Positions 24,933 through 38,002 of a stretch of DNA of 64,000 nucleotides are shown here, piece by piece (position 1 is the stretch's first letter; the number at the start of each line of letters is the position of its first letter). The stretch spans positions 36,598,047 through 36,662,046 of the forward strand of contig NC_090182.1 of assembly GCF_024679245.1 (NCBI RefSeq), in the 5' to 3' direction. The DNA is from Pseudorasbora parva (lineage: Eukaryota; Chordata; Actinopteri; Cypriniformes; Gobionidae). The notes under the pieces are model-generated. The model was not told where the DNA came from. It searched no databases and saw only the letters and a list, made by a program, of their open reading frames with translations. A program made the translations under genes and the position numbers.

Positions 24933-25655
24933 TTTAAATTTAGCCCAAAAATGAAAATTATCCCATAATTTACTCTTCTCAACCCATCCTAGGTGTATAA
25001 GACATTATTTCAGACGAGTACAATCAGTGTTATATTAAAAGTCCTGGTTAATACAAGCTTTACAATGGCAGTCCAAAATTTTAAAACCCCAAAAATGCCT
25101 CTGTGCATTATAAAAGTAATCCACATTACTCTGGGGGGTTAATACAATCTTTCTGAAGTGATATGCTTTGTGTAAGGAAAAATATCCATATTTACACATT
25201 ATAAAGTAAAATATCTATCTGCCAGACCACCTTCTGTATTCAACTTATGATATAAGAATAACTCTCTCAACCATGTGACATCAGACGTATTGTAAGCATT
25301 TGAATTGCGAGAGGTGTTATACTTGGTAAATTTTATACTGAAGACGGTCTGGCGGAAGCAAAATATTTGATAAAGTTTTAAATGTGGATATTTTTCTTAC
25401 ACAAACCCATTAACTTGCATCAGAAGGCCTTCATTAACCCCCCAGAGCCATGTGGATTACTTTTCTAATGGATGGATGTGATTTTTTTTTTTTTTTTTGA
25501 GCTTTGATTTTTGGCCTGCCATTGCTATTGTAAAGCTTGGATTAGCCAGATATTTAATATAACTCCAATTATATTCATCTGAAAGAAAATCTGTATGGCA
25601 TATACAACTAGGATGGCTTGAGGGTGAGTAAATTATGTGATATATATTTTTATCT
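24933..25655. mobile_element. fold-back MITE of 0.7 kb
   Basis: The left half (from 'agcccaaaaatgaaaatta', through 'caacccatcctaggtgtat', 'ctctggggggttaat') is answered in reverse complement by the right half ('attaaccccccagag', 'caactaggatggcttgaggg'). The two halves pair over most of their length, meeting at about 25280. No coding capacity. Confidence 0.8.
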
Positions 25656-27020
25656 TCTTCTCCATCTGTAATATTTAATCAAAATAACTAACCATATCCC
25701 TTTTGCATCATCGCCTCTGTTCTCTGATGACGCAAGGGCGGGGCAACCTCCCCATCACAAATTTAAAGACTGACAGTCAGTCTGGGGAAAATGACAAGCA
25801 CAGTGATACAAATAGTAAAATGTGATCTGAGCAGAAGGAAATCACAGCGTTGGATGATGCAATTGACCAATAAGAATTAAGCATTGCAGTTATTCATATA
25901 ATACAATTATCTAACTATTTGAAAGTCTTTAAGGTATATGAGAAAAAAAGTAATTAACTGCCAGTCTCTTATTTACAATTTAGTATTGTAAAAGAAATGT
26001 AACTTTGCATACAAAAATCTAGAAGCTGTGCAAATGTACAAGCTCTTTCAATCATATGGTCTATCAGATAAACTGCTAACGATGTCCATGTCCCCGTGCA
26101 CACATTCCACTTCTTGCTAATTGGTGCTTTTGCAGCTAGCCCTTCACTGTGCTCTCTAAAGAGGGAACGGCTCTAACCATAACCACGGCACTCTGTGATC
26201 ACCTCACTAAGGAAAATACCACAATCCTCTATCTCAGCCTATGTTCTCACCTCTCAGGATTTCATTTAATTAGGCAGCGGTCAAAAATAGTTCTGGCAGA
26301 TCAGGAATAATGACATTAAGGTGAGGTGGGAGGGAGTGGGAGTTATGGAATTTCCCTGCTCTCGAAATTTCAGTCAGTTTTTCTTCCACTGGGATACATT
26401 TTCACCGCCGGCATGGCATTTAATTCTTATTATGCTCATGTCAACCTTTAATCAAATTTCAGCAGGGTATTGAAATGTTACTCACACCAAATGATGGGAA
26501 ATGATACATGTGGACAACCATCTTTGGGGAACCAGAATTGTGCGCCTATCAAGTATCAAACAGCTTAATAGGAAAGATTATACTCCTTTCTATACATATG
26601 GTGACTCCTACATGATTGATCGCTCGCATTGAATATGCAGCTGTATGCTGGGTAAACACACACACACACGCGCACACACACGCAGAGTATAAACACGTAC
26701 ACATTTAAACAGAACACCTTCATCATGTTCTTGCAGTGCATCACAGAGAAAGGCCACCTTCCAGAGAAATATGTTTCTTTGCTGATACAGACAACCAAAC
26801 AACTGCTCTACTTTTGATGTAGGCCACATGCAAGGGATAAAGGACCTGGACAAATCCGATATATAATTGTATAAATCCTCTTGTAGATTTCAAAAAGACT
26901 TTCAACTTGCACAGGAAATGTATACTTGTCGATGAAACATTTCCAAAATTTTGGAGTTGTTCTGGAAAATGTGCGGTCCAACTAATCGGCTGTACTAAAA
27001 ACCATTTTTATTGAGTTTTA
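25656..27020. other. intergenic; possible conserved non-coding stretch at about 26080-26480
   Basis: A repeat-free, higher-complexity block includes homeodomain-type TTTAATTAGG at 26266 and bHLH/STAT-like palindromes, unlike surrounding AT-rich DNA. Short (CA) runs lie at 26655-26684. Frames at 26565-26853 (minus) arise from these runs. Whether it is conserved cannot be told from one sequence. Confidence 0.35.
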
Positions 27021-27489
27021 TTAAAGGGTTAGTTCACCCAAAAATTAATTGATTTGATTCATGATTCGGATCGCCAATGCCACGTTATTTCAGAAGTTTG
27101 ACACGCGATCCGAATCATGAATCAATCCGCTGATTCATGAACATTTGAATCTTTATTTGAGGATTGAAAACATACCAGGAAGAGAAGACCATGCTGAATA
27201 AAGTCGTAGTTTTTGGTTTTTTTGGACCAAAATGTATCTTTGATGCTTTAAGAGATTCGGATAAAAACTGATGTCACATATGGACTACTTAGATTATGTT
27301 TTTAATACCTTTCTGGACATGGACAGTATAGTGTGCATACACTTTCATGAAGGAACAGAAAAACTCTCGGACTAAATATAAAATATCTTAAACTGTGTTC
27401 CGAAGATGAACAGGTCTTAGGGGTGTGGAACGACATTAGAGTGAGTCATTAATGACACAAATTAAATTTTGGGGTGAACTAACACTTGA
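27021..27489. mobile_element. MITE with AGGGTTAGTTCACCC ends
   Basis: Left end TTAAAGGGTTAGTTCACCC; right end 'ttttggggtgaactaacact'. Just inside the left end is a tight hairpin: 'gattcatgattcggatcg' at about 27056 and its reverse complement 'cgatccgaatcatgaatc' at about 27107. Same terminal family as 43008-45093 and, more distantly, 28636-29854. Confidence 0.8.
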
Positions 27490-27565
27490 AATTTGTCTTT
27501 AGAAAAATTATACTATCAGAATTAAAATAATAATAAAAAAAACAGTTGGTTACGTTTAATAGATG

Positions 27566-28073
27566 TTAAAGGGATGGTTGCATGCAATTTCCCTTTTTTA
27601 ACTTTAGTTAGTGTGTAATGTTGCTGCTTGAGCATAAACAATATCTGCAAAGTTACAGCACTGAAAGTTCAATGCAAACGGAGATATTGTCTTTTAAAAT
27701 TATGGCAGTTTATTGCCTACAAAAACGGACGGTTTGGACTACAACAAGCTTTTTCCTGGGTTGGTGACGTCATAAACCCTTGCTAGTCTCCACAGATGTG
27801 ATGCCCGTAATGGTAAGGGGCGTGGCGTTTCCGGCAACCTGTGCTTGGCACTTCAGCCAATAAAAATAGATGAAACTACATTTGGCCATCTAACCAATCT
27901 AAGACCATTGCATTTTTCGGAGGGATGGGCTTCATAGAAGCACAAAGCAAATGAGTCGTTCAAAGGACAGTGGAGACAGCAGTGTGGAATAAAGGTCAAA
28001 TATAAGAAGAAAAATAAATAAATAAACAACCAAGCCTAGAAAAAAAAAACTAAACACGGAACCACCCCTTTAA
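27566..28073. mobile_element. MITE with TTAA flanks
   Basis: Ends TTAAAGGGATGGTT and AACCACCCCTTTAA are inverted repeats, with TTAA at both borders. TTAA duplications are typical of piggyBac and Kolobok elements; which one drove this is not known. Interior has no supported frame. Confidence 0.75.
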
Positions 28074-28635
28074 ATGAGGAAATAGTCACGTGAGAAAATG
28101 TTGTGTGCAATGTTGAATGAGTTCATACTGTCTGAACATTTGATTTATAGGTAAAACTCCACCATGAAGGTACATCTCTAAACCCAACCATTATCCCAAC
28201 CATAATCCTTACCAATTGTCATGAGACTGTTGTAATTGCTGTGCAACTAGCATCACCCCTGACCCCATTAATCTGTTTTCAAATAGGTTTTCTGAACACT
28301 CCCCCAATCTTTCATTGTCTGGAAAAACAGATAATCCCATCCCCAATGTATGCCAGAGTTTCTGTGTTGGGCTGGGCAAGATTCTCCAAAGAGAGCAATG
28401 ATTTTATAGAGACACGGTGTTGCTCTTATTTGGAGAATCATCAATATTCTAGTTGAAAAAAGTAAATGAATGTATAAAGTGAAGTGTAGTTAATTGTCAG
28501 TGGTCCTGTGGTATAACAAATTAAATTTTAAAAGTATGAAATATTTCTTGCAGTCTGAATATCAGGTCATACAAAATAGACACTATTTGCACACATTTAA
28601 ATCAACACCATGTGAACAAAAATAGCAGCATGCTT

Positions 28636-29854
28636 ACAGGGATAGTTCACCCAAAAATAAAGACATGAATTCGTCTACGGAACACAAAAGAAGATCTCAT
28701 TGATGAAATCTGAGAGCTTTCTGTCCCTCCTTTGACAGCTACACGACTACCACTTTGATGCTTCAAAAGGTTTTGCTATGTAACATGAGTGAACCACATT
28801 GGTTCTAGAGGAAGCTGGAACGTGCTGCGTAACACGAGAATGAACTTCAGTGGTTCTTGAGGAAGCTCAGACGTGCTGCGTAATACAAGACTGAACCTCA
28901 TTGGTTCTTGAGGAAGCTCAAATGTGTTGCGTAACAGAAGATTGAACCTCATTGGTTCTTGAGGAAGCTCAAATGTGCTGCGTAACAGAAGATTGAACCT
29001 CATTGGTTCTTGAGGAAGCTCAAATGTGCTGCGTAACAGAAGATTGAACCTCATTGGTTCTTGCTGAAGTTCAAACGTGCTGCTTAACACAAGATTAAAC
29101 CTCATTGGTTATTGTTGAAGTTCAAACGTGTTACTTAACACAAGATTGTTGTCACTGGTTCTTTTTGAAGCTCAAACATAATCCGCAACATGAGAATTAA
29201 ACTCATTAGTTCTCAAACATCACATGAACATTTTTAAGTTTCCATTAACCAGAACTGATATTTAAGTTCATGTATGTTTATGTGTGAATAAAAGCCTATA
29301 TTCAGTCTGTTGTTCATCTTATAAAGTGCATACACTTTATTTAGACAGAATTCAGACAATTTGGACTAAACCGTTCAATTCATATTAGTTTTACAATCTC
29401 TTTATGAACTTTTTGAAGCATCAAAGTGCTAGTTAAAGTGGTAGCATAGCTGTCAGTGGAGGGATAGAAAACTTAGATTTCATAAAAACATTGTTACACA
29501 TATTCACTATTAACTACAACTTTTGCCTCAATAAACTCCCAATTCACTGCTTATTAATAGTTAGTAAGGTAGTTTCTGTAGCATGTAGCAAGTTTAGGTA
29601 TTGGGTAGGATTAATGGATGTAGGATAAGGTTGTAAAGAATAAGGAATTAATATGTGCTTTATAAGTACTAATAAACAGCCAATACCATAGTAATATGCA
29701 TTCTAATAAGCAACTAGTTAATAACAGAACCCTAAATAAGAGTTACCAAAATATCTTAATCTGTTTTCCAAAGATGAACTTAAAGTCTTAAACGTTTGGA
29801 ACGAAATGAGGGTGGGTAATTAATGACATAATTTTGGGTGAAATGTTCCTTTAA
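28636..29854. mobile_element. fold-back MITE with minisatellite loop
   Basis: Left arm ('gatagttcacccaaaaataa', later 'ccactttgatgcttcaaaag') pairs with right arm ('ttttgaagcatcaaagtg', 'attttgggtgaaatgttcc'). The loop holds the 51-bp minisatellite, and the right arm is split by a separate repeat of about 260 bp (about 29490-29755) containing 'gtttaggtattgggtaggat'. Confidence 0.7.
28788..29215. repeat. 51-bp minisatellite
   Basis: About eight units with 'attgaacctcattggttctt' at 28890, 28941, 28992 and 29043, giving an exact 51-bp period in the centre and decay at both ends. As 51 is a multiple of three, one minus-strand frame (28776-29105) stays open through the array and reads as 17-residue repeats (MRFNLLLRSTFELPQEP). 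I take that as a by-product, not a gene. Confidence 0.92.
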
Positions 29855-30404
29855 ATAAATACAAATTTAGATGTTTACACCATTTGGCATATACAATTGA
29901 AAAAACAGAGACTTGAAATAGAAACCTTAAAATAAATAGAAAATGTACCAATCAATTAGAAAAGATTAAACTCTATTTCTAGGTCACAAATCAAGTGTAA
30001 TCAATCCTGTGGAATCCATAAGCTCAAGTGCTGCTGCCATTAATGTGAATGAGAACAAAATAAGCACTACGAAAATATAGTATACTGAAATACTAAATAT
30101 TTTTTTAAATTAATTCCATGCTGATTATATCATTTGAAATGAGGGGTGGGGGGTTGTTTAATACACCCACATGTATTAAATCACGAAAATTTGAGCTTTT
30201 TACTAGTGTTCTAAGACTTTTAAGCACAGCATGTATTCAGTGTGGCATGTAATTTCTGTGTTACATATTAAACCATGTCTAAATTTGATTAAAACGTGTC
30301 TCATTCTCTCTGCTTAAAATACACTGGTGGAAAATAGCGTAGGCACTAACATACAACCAGATCCCCAGGAGCTATCAATAATTGAATATCCATTAAATGT
30401 CTAG
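29855..30404. other. intergenic, no gene seen
   Basis: AT-rich sequence without repeats that I recognise or supported frames. Confidence 0.5.
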
Positions 30405-31140
30405 AAGAAGTGACCTGCTGCCTTTCTCCCCCTTTGCCTTCCTTCAACCTGTTGAATAAAGCCATCGGTCAGTTCCGCCCCTGTACAATACGGCACCTCT
30501 CTGCCAGGGTTTATCAGCGGGAGCGTGGACGGCGTGTATCAATCGAAGGGGAGTGTTCGGTTTCAGATCCCTTTGTCCCTTGTGCGCTTCATGCACCCAG
30601 GTTTAATTAGAATCCGTTTTAAATATTCATGCTAGTTGTCTCTACTGTAATCCTGTGAGGAAACCAGATAACTAGGTGGAGGGAAACCTTGTGACACCAA
30701 AACATACTGGCTGACAGCTTCAAGCTGCTTAGCAATTAATTAATTACCCTGGGTGAAGGGAGATTATAATAAATAAATATTGGCCGATCATGAGCGCCGG
30801 TGAACCTGAAAGACGGTGGTGAAGCGAAGGTTGTGGGTGAATGACCTCAAAGTTAATGTGTCCACATGGCGTGGAGCAGGTTGCGCATAAATATGCATCA
30901 CATCAAAGTCAAGGATTGCAGGCAGATCTGGGGAGAGGGCATCGGCGGCTGCTGGGTGGGCATTTAACACGTATCACACAGCCCATTGCATCGCCGTGAA
31001 TGGAGGCGCTCGCATGTGTGCACCGCAGGCCGTAACGGCACTCTCGCTCTCGGATTCTGAGAGAGTGCCAGGGGCCTGAGCGGTTCAGAAAAGCAGGTAT
31101 GAAGCGCGTGGGTTGATGAAGAATCTGCGGCACAGAGCTC
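30405..31140. promoter_or_regulatory. candidate conserved non-coding region
   Basis: About 0.7 kb of balanced base composition with no repeat or coding signature in an otherwise AT-rich, repeat-laden region. Contains TTAATTAATTA homeodomain-type sites near 30737, TAATTAG near 30605, and several CpG-rich patches. Short frames on both strands (30410-30610, 30788-30970, 30909-31142) have no family likeness. Function as an enhancer, perhaps of slitrk4, is only inferred from texture. Confidence 0.35.
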
Positions 31141-32033
31141 AATTCCTATAGCTGATTAGTGCCTTTGGTTGGATGGCTGGAAAGATAACCTTTCTTTTTT
31201 TCCAAGTGGGCAATGGCAAATATGAAGCTTTAGCGGATAAACAGTGAGACCAGCTCAAATGCTTTTTGAGATGATAGTGATAATAGACAAGTTTTTTTTT
31301 CTCTCTCTCTCTCTCAGAAGAGTGCTGCCAAAATGAAATATGAAAAACAGCTTAATGGCGAATCGTGTTTACTGGCAGTTCAGTGCAATTGTGGGGTTTT
31401 ATTGCATGTTCTTTTCCCCGTTTGTATACTTCTTCACTTTTCCGAGACGCTACTCAGAAATAGCAGACTTCCCAAGGTTACACGGTTATTATTGCACCAA
31501 TGCAGCACTCTTGAATACAGCTAAATGTGTCTATACTTTTATTCTGGGAAGGAAAAAAAATGAAGAGCTTACATTAAAAAAAGTAATGAGGCCTAGAGGT
31601 CACAGTTTAATCGCAGTTATATGCGTCATATCCTCCAATAATCCTTCAGACTTTACTGGTTGCATTTCTGTAATGTTTCTTGCACATTCAGGTAACAATA
31701 TAGTGCTATATGAAAAAGCGGTTAAACACATCAAAGAAATATTAGATCCGCTTGTCGTGATGTAAGGAATACTGTTTTCAGGTAACTCAGTTTTTCTTCA
31801 TTTTCATAAATTATTTATTGCACATTACAAGTAATATCAATGAAACTGCAGTTGAGTTGTTTTGATTAAGTAATAATAACAAAAAATACAGTAATTTACA
31901 GAATTAAAGTTAAAGATTTTATATTAAAGTTTTTTTTAGCAAAATCAGATAAATCCATATTTCATGGTTAATTGCTTTGCAACAATTGTAACAAATTGCA
32001 ACAAATAATTGCTTTGTAATTGAATATAACAAA
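31141..32033. other. intergenic, no gene seen
   Basis: The overlapping plus-strand frames at 31333-31524 and 31340-31765 (the latter 141 residues) were considered. Neither resembles a known family and neither has flanking gene signals, so I leave them out as genes. Confidence 0.5.

Positions 32034-32127
<94 letters not shown>
32034..32127. repeat. (CA)n microsatellite
   Basis: About 46 uninterrupted CA units. Confidence 0.96.
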
Positions 32128-32480
32128 ATATTTCACCCTCTCTTTGTAATACCTATGTCATACCCATGTCATTATACACATTTGTGTCCCCATATGTCAC
32201 AAAAACATGCACACACACACGTTTTTGTGAAATGTGGGGACATTCCATATTCCTCTTCACTGCCCCTACCCATAAACCTGACCATCACAGGAAACATTCT
32301 GCAGTTTTACTTTCTCAAAAAACTCATTCTTTATGATTAATTAGCATTTTGAAAAGTGAGGACATGGGTAATGTCCTTATATTTCACCCGCTTTTTGTAA
32401 TACCTATGTCATACCCATGTCATTATACACATTTGTGTCCTTATATTTCACAAAAACTTGCCCACACTAATACAACCACA
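32128..32480. repeat. dispersed repeat with internal duplication
   Basis: The block 'aatacctatgtcatacccat' with the following 'gtcattatacacatttgtgt' occurs at 32149 and again at 32400, and 'ccataaacctgaccatcaca' with 'ggaaacattctgcag' near 32270 recurs as a close variant at 39695-39730. It is a dispersed fish repeat; its family is not known to me. Confidence 0.65.
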
Positions 32481-33289
32481 CACCCACACATAAGGACTAC
32501 CAAGCATTCAGCATATAAGGCTTGAATGGTGTACAAGGATTTGCAGGAGTGCAAATTATAAATCCTTGTCCACTTTTAGGCCTAGTCACATGTACACAGG
32601 TACTTTTATAAACTGAGCTGTTCCTCTGTTAAAATAAATAAACGTCCATATGAAAACATAAAAACACACCATGGAGCATGTTGGCCAATCAGAAGCCTGA
32701 AAAAAAAAAAAGGTAATTGCTGGTTCCATTCGAACATAACAAGCCACAATCTCAAATTTCACTGTCCACACGACAACACTGCAACTGGAGTTTCTAAAAA
32801 TCTTCACCCTGGCACGAGTTTTGAAAAACGTCCTGTTGCACTGTGACTGGATACTATTTGCGCGTGAAGGAACGGCCAAACGGCAAGGTTTTGAAAATAT
32901 CCATGTTCGTGCGGACAGGGCCTTAGTCAGCTTTGACGAAACTGCCCTCAGCTAGTGCGTATTTTCTACGTGTACATGAACAACAAGGCTGCTTCTTGGT
33001 GACAGTGGACAACAGTGGACAATAGCCTACTTGCATCAAAACGAGTTGAGGGTTAAGAGTGTGCAAATTACTCTTCATATGTTGTTTGCTTTTGCTATCT
33101 TATAGAGTGTTTGGGCCCAGGAGAGGTAACGTGTCACCATTAGTCACACTGAGCAAGCGGATTATAACAAAAAAAAAGATTTTTTTTATGCCTTCATAGG
33201 ACAACTTAACAAGGTGTGTCTGACATGCAAGACGCATTAAATGCCCCTTGACACTTTAAATAAAGGGGGGAAATATCCTTGCTGGAAAG
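32481..33289. other. intergenic, no gene seen
   Basis: No supported frame. The minus-strand frame at 32586-32879 has no family likeness. 'gtgcggacagggcctta' near 32911 looks like the end of an old mobile element but its partner is not clear. Confidence 0.45.
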
Positions 33290-34120
33290 TATTTGCTGCT
33301 TGCATCATCATTAGTCTTCATCCGGTGAGACACGGCTCAGGTTGTCCACTTCCCAGAACACTACCTTGTCACCCTCTTTATTACTCCTTCCATCGGGGTG
33401 CTTTGCACAGGAAGTGATTCATCTTCCAATATGATGTGGGAAGTTAATCAGAGCTCACGCCAAGCCACGGGAATCTCTCGTAGTGTCCCGACCAGGATGA
33501 CACGAGAAATGAACCACGGCAGAACCCGGACGGGAGCCCTGTGGTTTATAACTAGGTCGGCATGCTCGTTGATGCAACTAATCAGGCCCAATGACAGGGA
33601 CCACGGGGAGGGAATTTAGGTGAAAGTGCACCGGTTCGCATGGTTTCCATTTACTTTTGATGGTGTACGAGCAAAAGGCGCTCTTCGTATAACGAGGGTG
33701 CGGAATGTCAGCGTATTGCGTCTCGGAGCTGCCGCCCCTGGTTGGCACTTTTAGCCCCCAGCTACTGTTTGCATATTAACCACATTATGAATAGGTGAAT
33801 ACACTTAAATATGGACATGTGAATTATGCATGGTGGAAACAGGGGATGGATTCCAGTTAGCTCCCGAGTTCAGCGCCGGCGTGGCTGTAAGGGGGTGCTG
33901 CTCACGCTCTGGAACAATAGCTTTCTAAGGGGTACAGGTTTACGTTTAAGTGTGTCACGACAGCTATCTTTAGATTAAGCATCAGGTGGAGAGGAGGCCA
34001 TGTATATTTATGTCACCGCCCAATGTACCGTGCCCGGTGAACAAACAATATGTAAGCTAAGATCACTCATCCTTTCTTTTACCTCGGCAAGCCCAGGGCA
34101 TGTGCGGTCTAAATAATTCA
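33290..34120. promoter_or_regulatory. candidate conserved non-coding region
   Basis: About 0.8 kb of complex, GC-balanced, repeat-free sequence. Visible sites include ATTTGCAT-like octamer context 'gtttgcatattaac' near 33769, 'gttaatcagagctc' near 33443, and 'gtgaattatgcatgg' near 33820. The plus-strand 73-residue frame at 33398 is not convincing. Same reasoning and limits as for 30405-31140. Confidence 0.35.
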
Positions 34121-35134
34121 GTAAAACCTTGGCGTAAAAATTTAATTGGATGTTGGGAAATTCATTTGTTTTTACAGTCCGAAAGCATGCTTTTTAAAAT
34201 GACGCAATGTGTTAAAGTATGTAATAAACATTTTGTTGGAAACATACTGTTATAGGTATATTCTTCTGTTAAAAAATAAACCATTTTTGGTTCCATAAGA
34301 ATCTTTAACATCTGTTGAATCTTTTCATTGACTAAAGGTTCTTTATAGTGGAACATATTTTTAGAGTAACATTTTAGATTAAAGCCAATTTATACTTATT
34401 TATAAGTATGTACTGTATAACTATTCTATTTATTTATAAAAACTCGTTAAAACCTATACGACTGCATTATAAGAACAGTTATTATCACAATTATATATTG
34501 TATTACTTATAAGTCATGCATTTGTTTAGTTTTTTGTTTTTGTTTTTTTCAATGTGCATGCTTATAATCCATTACACACTGATATAAATGATCAAATATA
34601 AAATATTTTAAAGGGTAATTTTGATTCATTAAAATCTATATCTCCTCAGTGAAATGCATGATATGTATAGCAGTTTGGAAGTAAACTTAAAAAATAAAAA
34701 GTATTGCAGTGGTTTGCTATGTAACAGTTGAACTGTTTGTATTAATATATTTTACAAATAAACAACAAAATGTATAATGAGCACATTATATTTCTCAACA
34801 TTTTCTTTAGGAAAATTGATTCCTATGTTTTTCAAAGCCATCAACAATAGATTTATAGAGATTAGTTACTGTATTATCACTAAAAATAAGTATTTATAAG
34901 CACGTAGCACAGCTATTAATAACACTATTTTCATTTAGTTGACAGAAATACATCTGAATTACTAAAAAGTCATTGTAAGCATATAATAATATGCTATAAT
35001 AATAATATTTATTTTATTAGCAATGCAGGCCGCATCTTTATAAATACATTTGTGCATCCATATGGCTGACTAATTAATACTCGTAAATCAGTGTTGATTA
35101 TGAGCATGCACGTTGAAAGCAAATGCATGACTTA
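34121..35134. other. intergenic, no gene seen
   Basis: Strongly AT-rich. No recognisable features. Confidence 0.5.
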
Positions 35135-35462
35135 TACACTGAAAAAAAAATATTTCGAAAAAAAGTTAGCTGGTTGCCTTAATTTTGAGTTCATTGAAAT
35201 TAAAAATTTGAGTTAATATAATGAACATTTTTTTGAGATTCGACAACCTTTGTTAAAATATTATTAAAATAATGCCAAATAATGCTATTTTCATGATTTA
35301 TATATTTTTTATGTGGTTCAGATACAATAATATTTTGAGTTTCTATTTCACATTTCCTTCATTGTATCATCTCAAATTTTAATTTCAATAAACTCAAAAT
35401 GTAAAGGCAACCATGTTACTTACTTTTTTAAGTTAAACCAAAACAATTTTTTTACAGTGTAA
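35135..35462. mobile_element. MITE with CACTG(T)AAAAA ends, copy 1
   Basis: Left TACACTGAAAAAAAAAT and right TTTTTTTACAGTGTA are inverted ends. Inside, 'agctggttgccttaa' and 'ttgagttaatataatgaac' are matched in reverse orientation by the element at 50976-51208. No coding. Confidence 0.75.
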
Positions 35463-35722
35463 GTAACATAAATGTAACTATCACTGTTCTTATAATGCAG
35501 TATATGTCTTAAAGAGTTTCAATATATTGATATAATAGTAATGCTAACGTATAAATAAATATACATTGAGCTGTAATTCAGTATAAGCACCATTGGGCTT
35601 AAAGTGTTACTAATGACTTCCTTTTAGGACCTTTATTTTTTAGAGCATTAGTAACAATCAAGTAAAATAGAAATGTGTTAAATGGATATATTGCACTTGT
35701 CAAATATCTCTGAGTGGGTAGT

Positions 35723-35889
<167 letters not shown>

Positions 35890-36673
35890 TAAATATAAAA
35901 TACAAATCCCTATCTGTATTTATATCTCATTTTCTTGAGATAAAAAACAAGATTCTTTAAAACAAATTGTAGTTTGGTTGAGTTGCTAAATTTAATGTGA
36001 ATATATATCTTGAATAGAGTTTAAGAAAATAAACCCAATTCAAGATAACCGTAGTAACTTGAACAGTTTTTCCTTCTCATGTATCTTATATTAAGGCTGT
36101 TCAAATATGTTTACAGAGAGATAAACAATTTAAAATTTTAAAATATCCTTACAGCTGGCACATTTGTTCCAGTGTTACACATACTATACCAGAGGAAATG
36201 CTATCAATAATTAAGCTTTGAGGAGTATATGCCAGATTTGATATGACCTATGCTGCTGCACAGTTTCATCTGAGTGTTGAATCCTGTTCTACACACAGAC
36301 TTCATAAACACAGAGACATTTCCATAAATCTGCCTAATCCTGAACAACTAGTTGTTAATGCAGTGATACCACTCTCTTTTGTACACTGACAGCTTGTCTG
36401 ATATGTGTGTAAATCTTCTCCATGTGTGGTGTAACAAATCACAGAGACAGAGCTTCATGTTTGGACTCATTTGCAAGCCATATACGTCTGACAGTCTTTG
36501 CTCTCACCAGCCCTGTTGTCTAGCAGTAACTCATGTTGCGGGACAGAAAGAGAGAAGGCTAAGCAGAACTTCATAAGCATAAGAGGGTTGAAATGAAGTG
36601 GTTTTGGAAAGTTGGTAAGGTGTAACATGCTAAATTACATTTAAATGTGATTTAAAAGTCACATTTATTTATT

Positions 36674-36811
<138 letters not shown>

Positions 36812-37389
36812 TTCTTTTTTTACAATTTACTGTCATATAATTAAACATCAACTGATCTGCATGATATTTTGTCTGATTTACGTGATTACACATATGCTTA
36901 ATATTAAAAAGGAGGGTAGAGAATTAAGGAACTGTATTATTCATAATAGAGTGAAAACAGAAGATAATGTGCTTTATCATTTACATTCATACACCATTAT
37001 TACACAATTAAAGACTTCAACTGTTGTTGGATGGATCAAAGTAAAATAGCAGATTATTATGGAAGCAGAAAAGACATTAATAATTCACGCAAAAAACAAT
37101 GCACACGTGTAGACAATTCCACATGCATGAAATAAAATGTACATGCACAACAAACAAAAAAACTATTCACGTGCGAAAAATAAAATTATATATTCATAAA
37201 ATACATTTCACAAATGCAAAACACAATTCGTAGATTTACAACTGTGCATAAAAAAAACTTCTGAATGTTTAAAATGTACACGTTTGTCCTTGAATGTGAA
37301 TGTGCAAATGTGAATCGCCTTGGATGTGTGTGTGTATTTTAAGACTCTCCTGGCAGCGCTCTCCTCCCACCTGGAGCAGTCGTATTCTT

Positions 37390-37465
37390 TAGCCAATCAG
37401 ATTTAGGCTTATCAATCGGCCAATCATAGTCACGTGAGGGCGGGCCCACCTGGTGTTACGTCATC
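37390..37465 (+). promoter_or_regulatory. promoter-like motif cluster in left arm
   Basis: CCAATCAG (37393), CCAATCAT (37420), TCACGTGA E-box (about 37430), GGGCGGG GC-box and TTACGTCA CRE (about 37456) lie within 75 bp. A short ATG-containing segment then leads to a donor-like AG|GT. The same cluster, reversed, is in the right arm at 39033-39103. Confidence 0.5.
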
Positions 37466-37926
37466 AGCCTTTGCCCACAGTTCGTCATGGCAGAGGTCTG
37501 CACAATTTGATCTGTTAATTTCTGTTTAGTGAAACTATAAAGGTAGAGATCAGTTGTAGTGATAGCTTATTCAATATTAACAGATGTAAGCAATTGTTGT
37601 GGTAATCAGATGTCCCATATGAAGAGGAAATTATGCTTGTTTTGTTGAATATTAACTGCAGGTAAAGTAGAGCCCCTCAGACAGCTCTCTCAGCTCATCT
37701 GGGTGGCCAATAGCTCCCACTTAGCACTGGCCTCATCGGGATTGTTTTTTTTAAATACACTTATTGTTTAGTGATGAAGATATTTTACTTTTTGTGCAAC
37801 AGTACAGTGTTAAATTATTACACATATTGTTCTCCTGTATGTTTTAGGATTACGCAATCTTTCCTCATCTGGATAGCAGTTACAAACATATAAATTCATG
37901 TTTCTTTATTCTCTTTTATACTTTGT

Positions 37927-37929
<3 letters not shown>

Positions 37930-38001
<72 letters not shown>
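37930..38001. repeat. (TA)n microsatellite
   Basis: About 36 TA units within the loop of the long inverted-repeat element. Confidence 0.95.

Positions 38002-38002
<1 letters not shown>

Noticed and set aside
28776..29105. 17-residue repeat protein as a gene
   Set aside because: Explained by a 51-bp minisatellite whose period is a multiple of three, inside a fold-back element.
31340..31765. 141-residue plus-strand frame
   Set aside because: Overlaps another frame, has no recognisable domain, has no splice or promoter context, and its composition is that of AT-rich intergenic DNA.
37501..37565. Start of a real host gene in the left arm of the long inverted repeat
   Set aside because: The frame after the ATG closes or reaches the donor-like site within a few codons and nothing coding follows; kept only as a finding to check.
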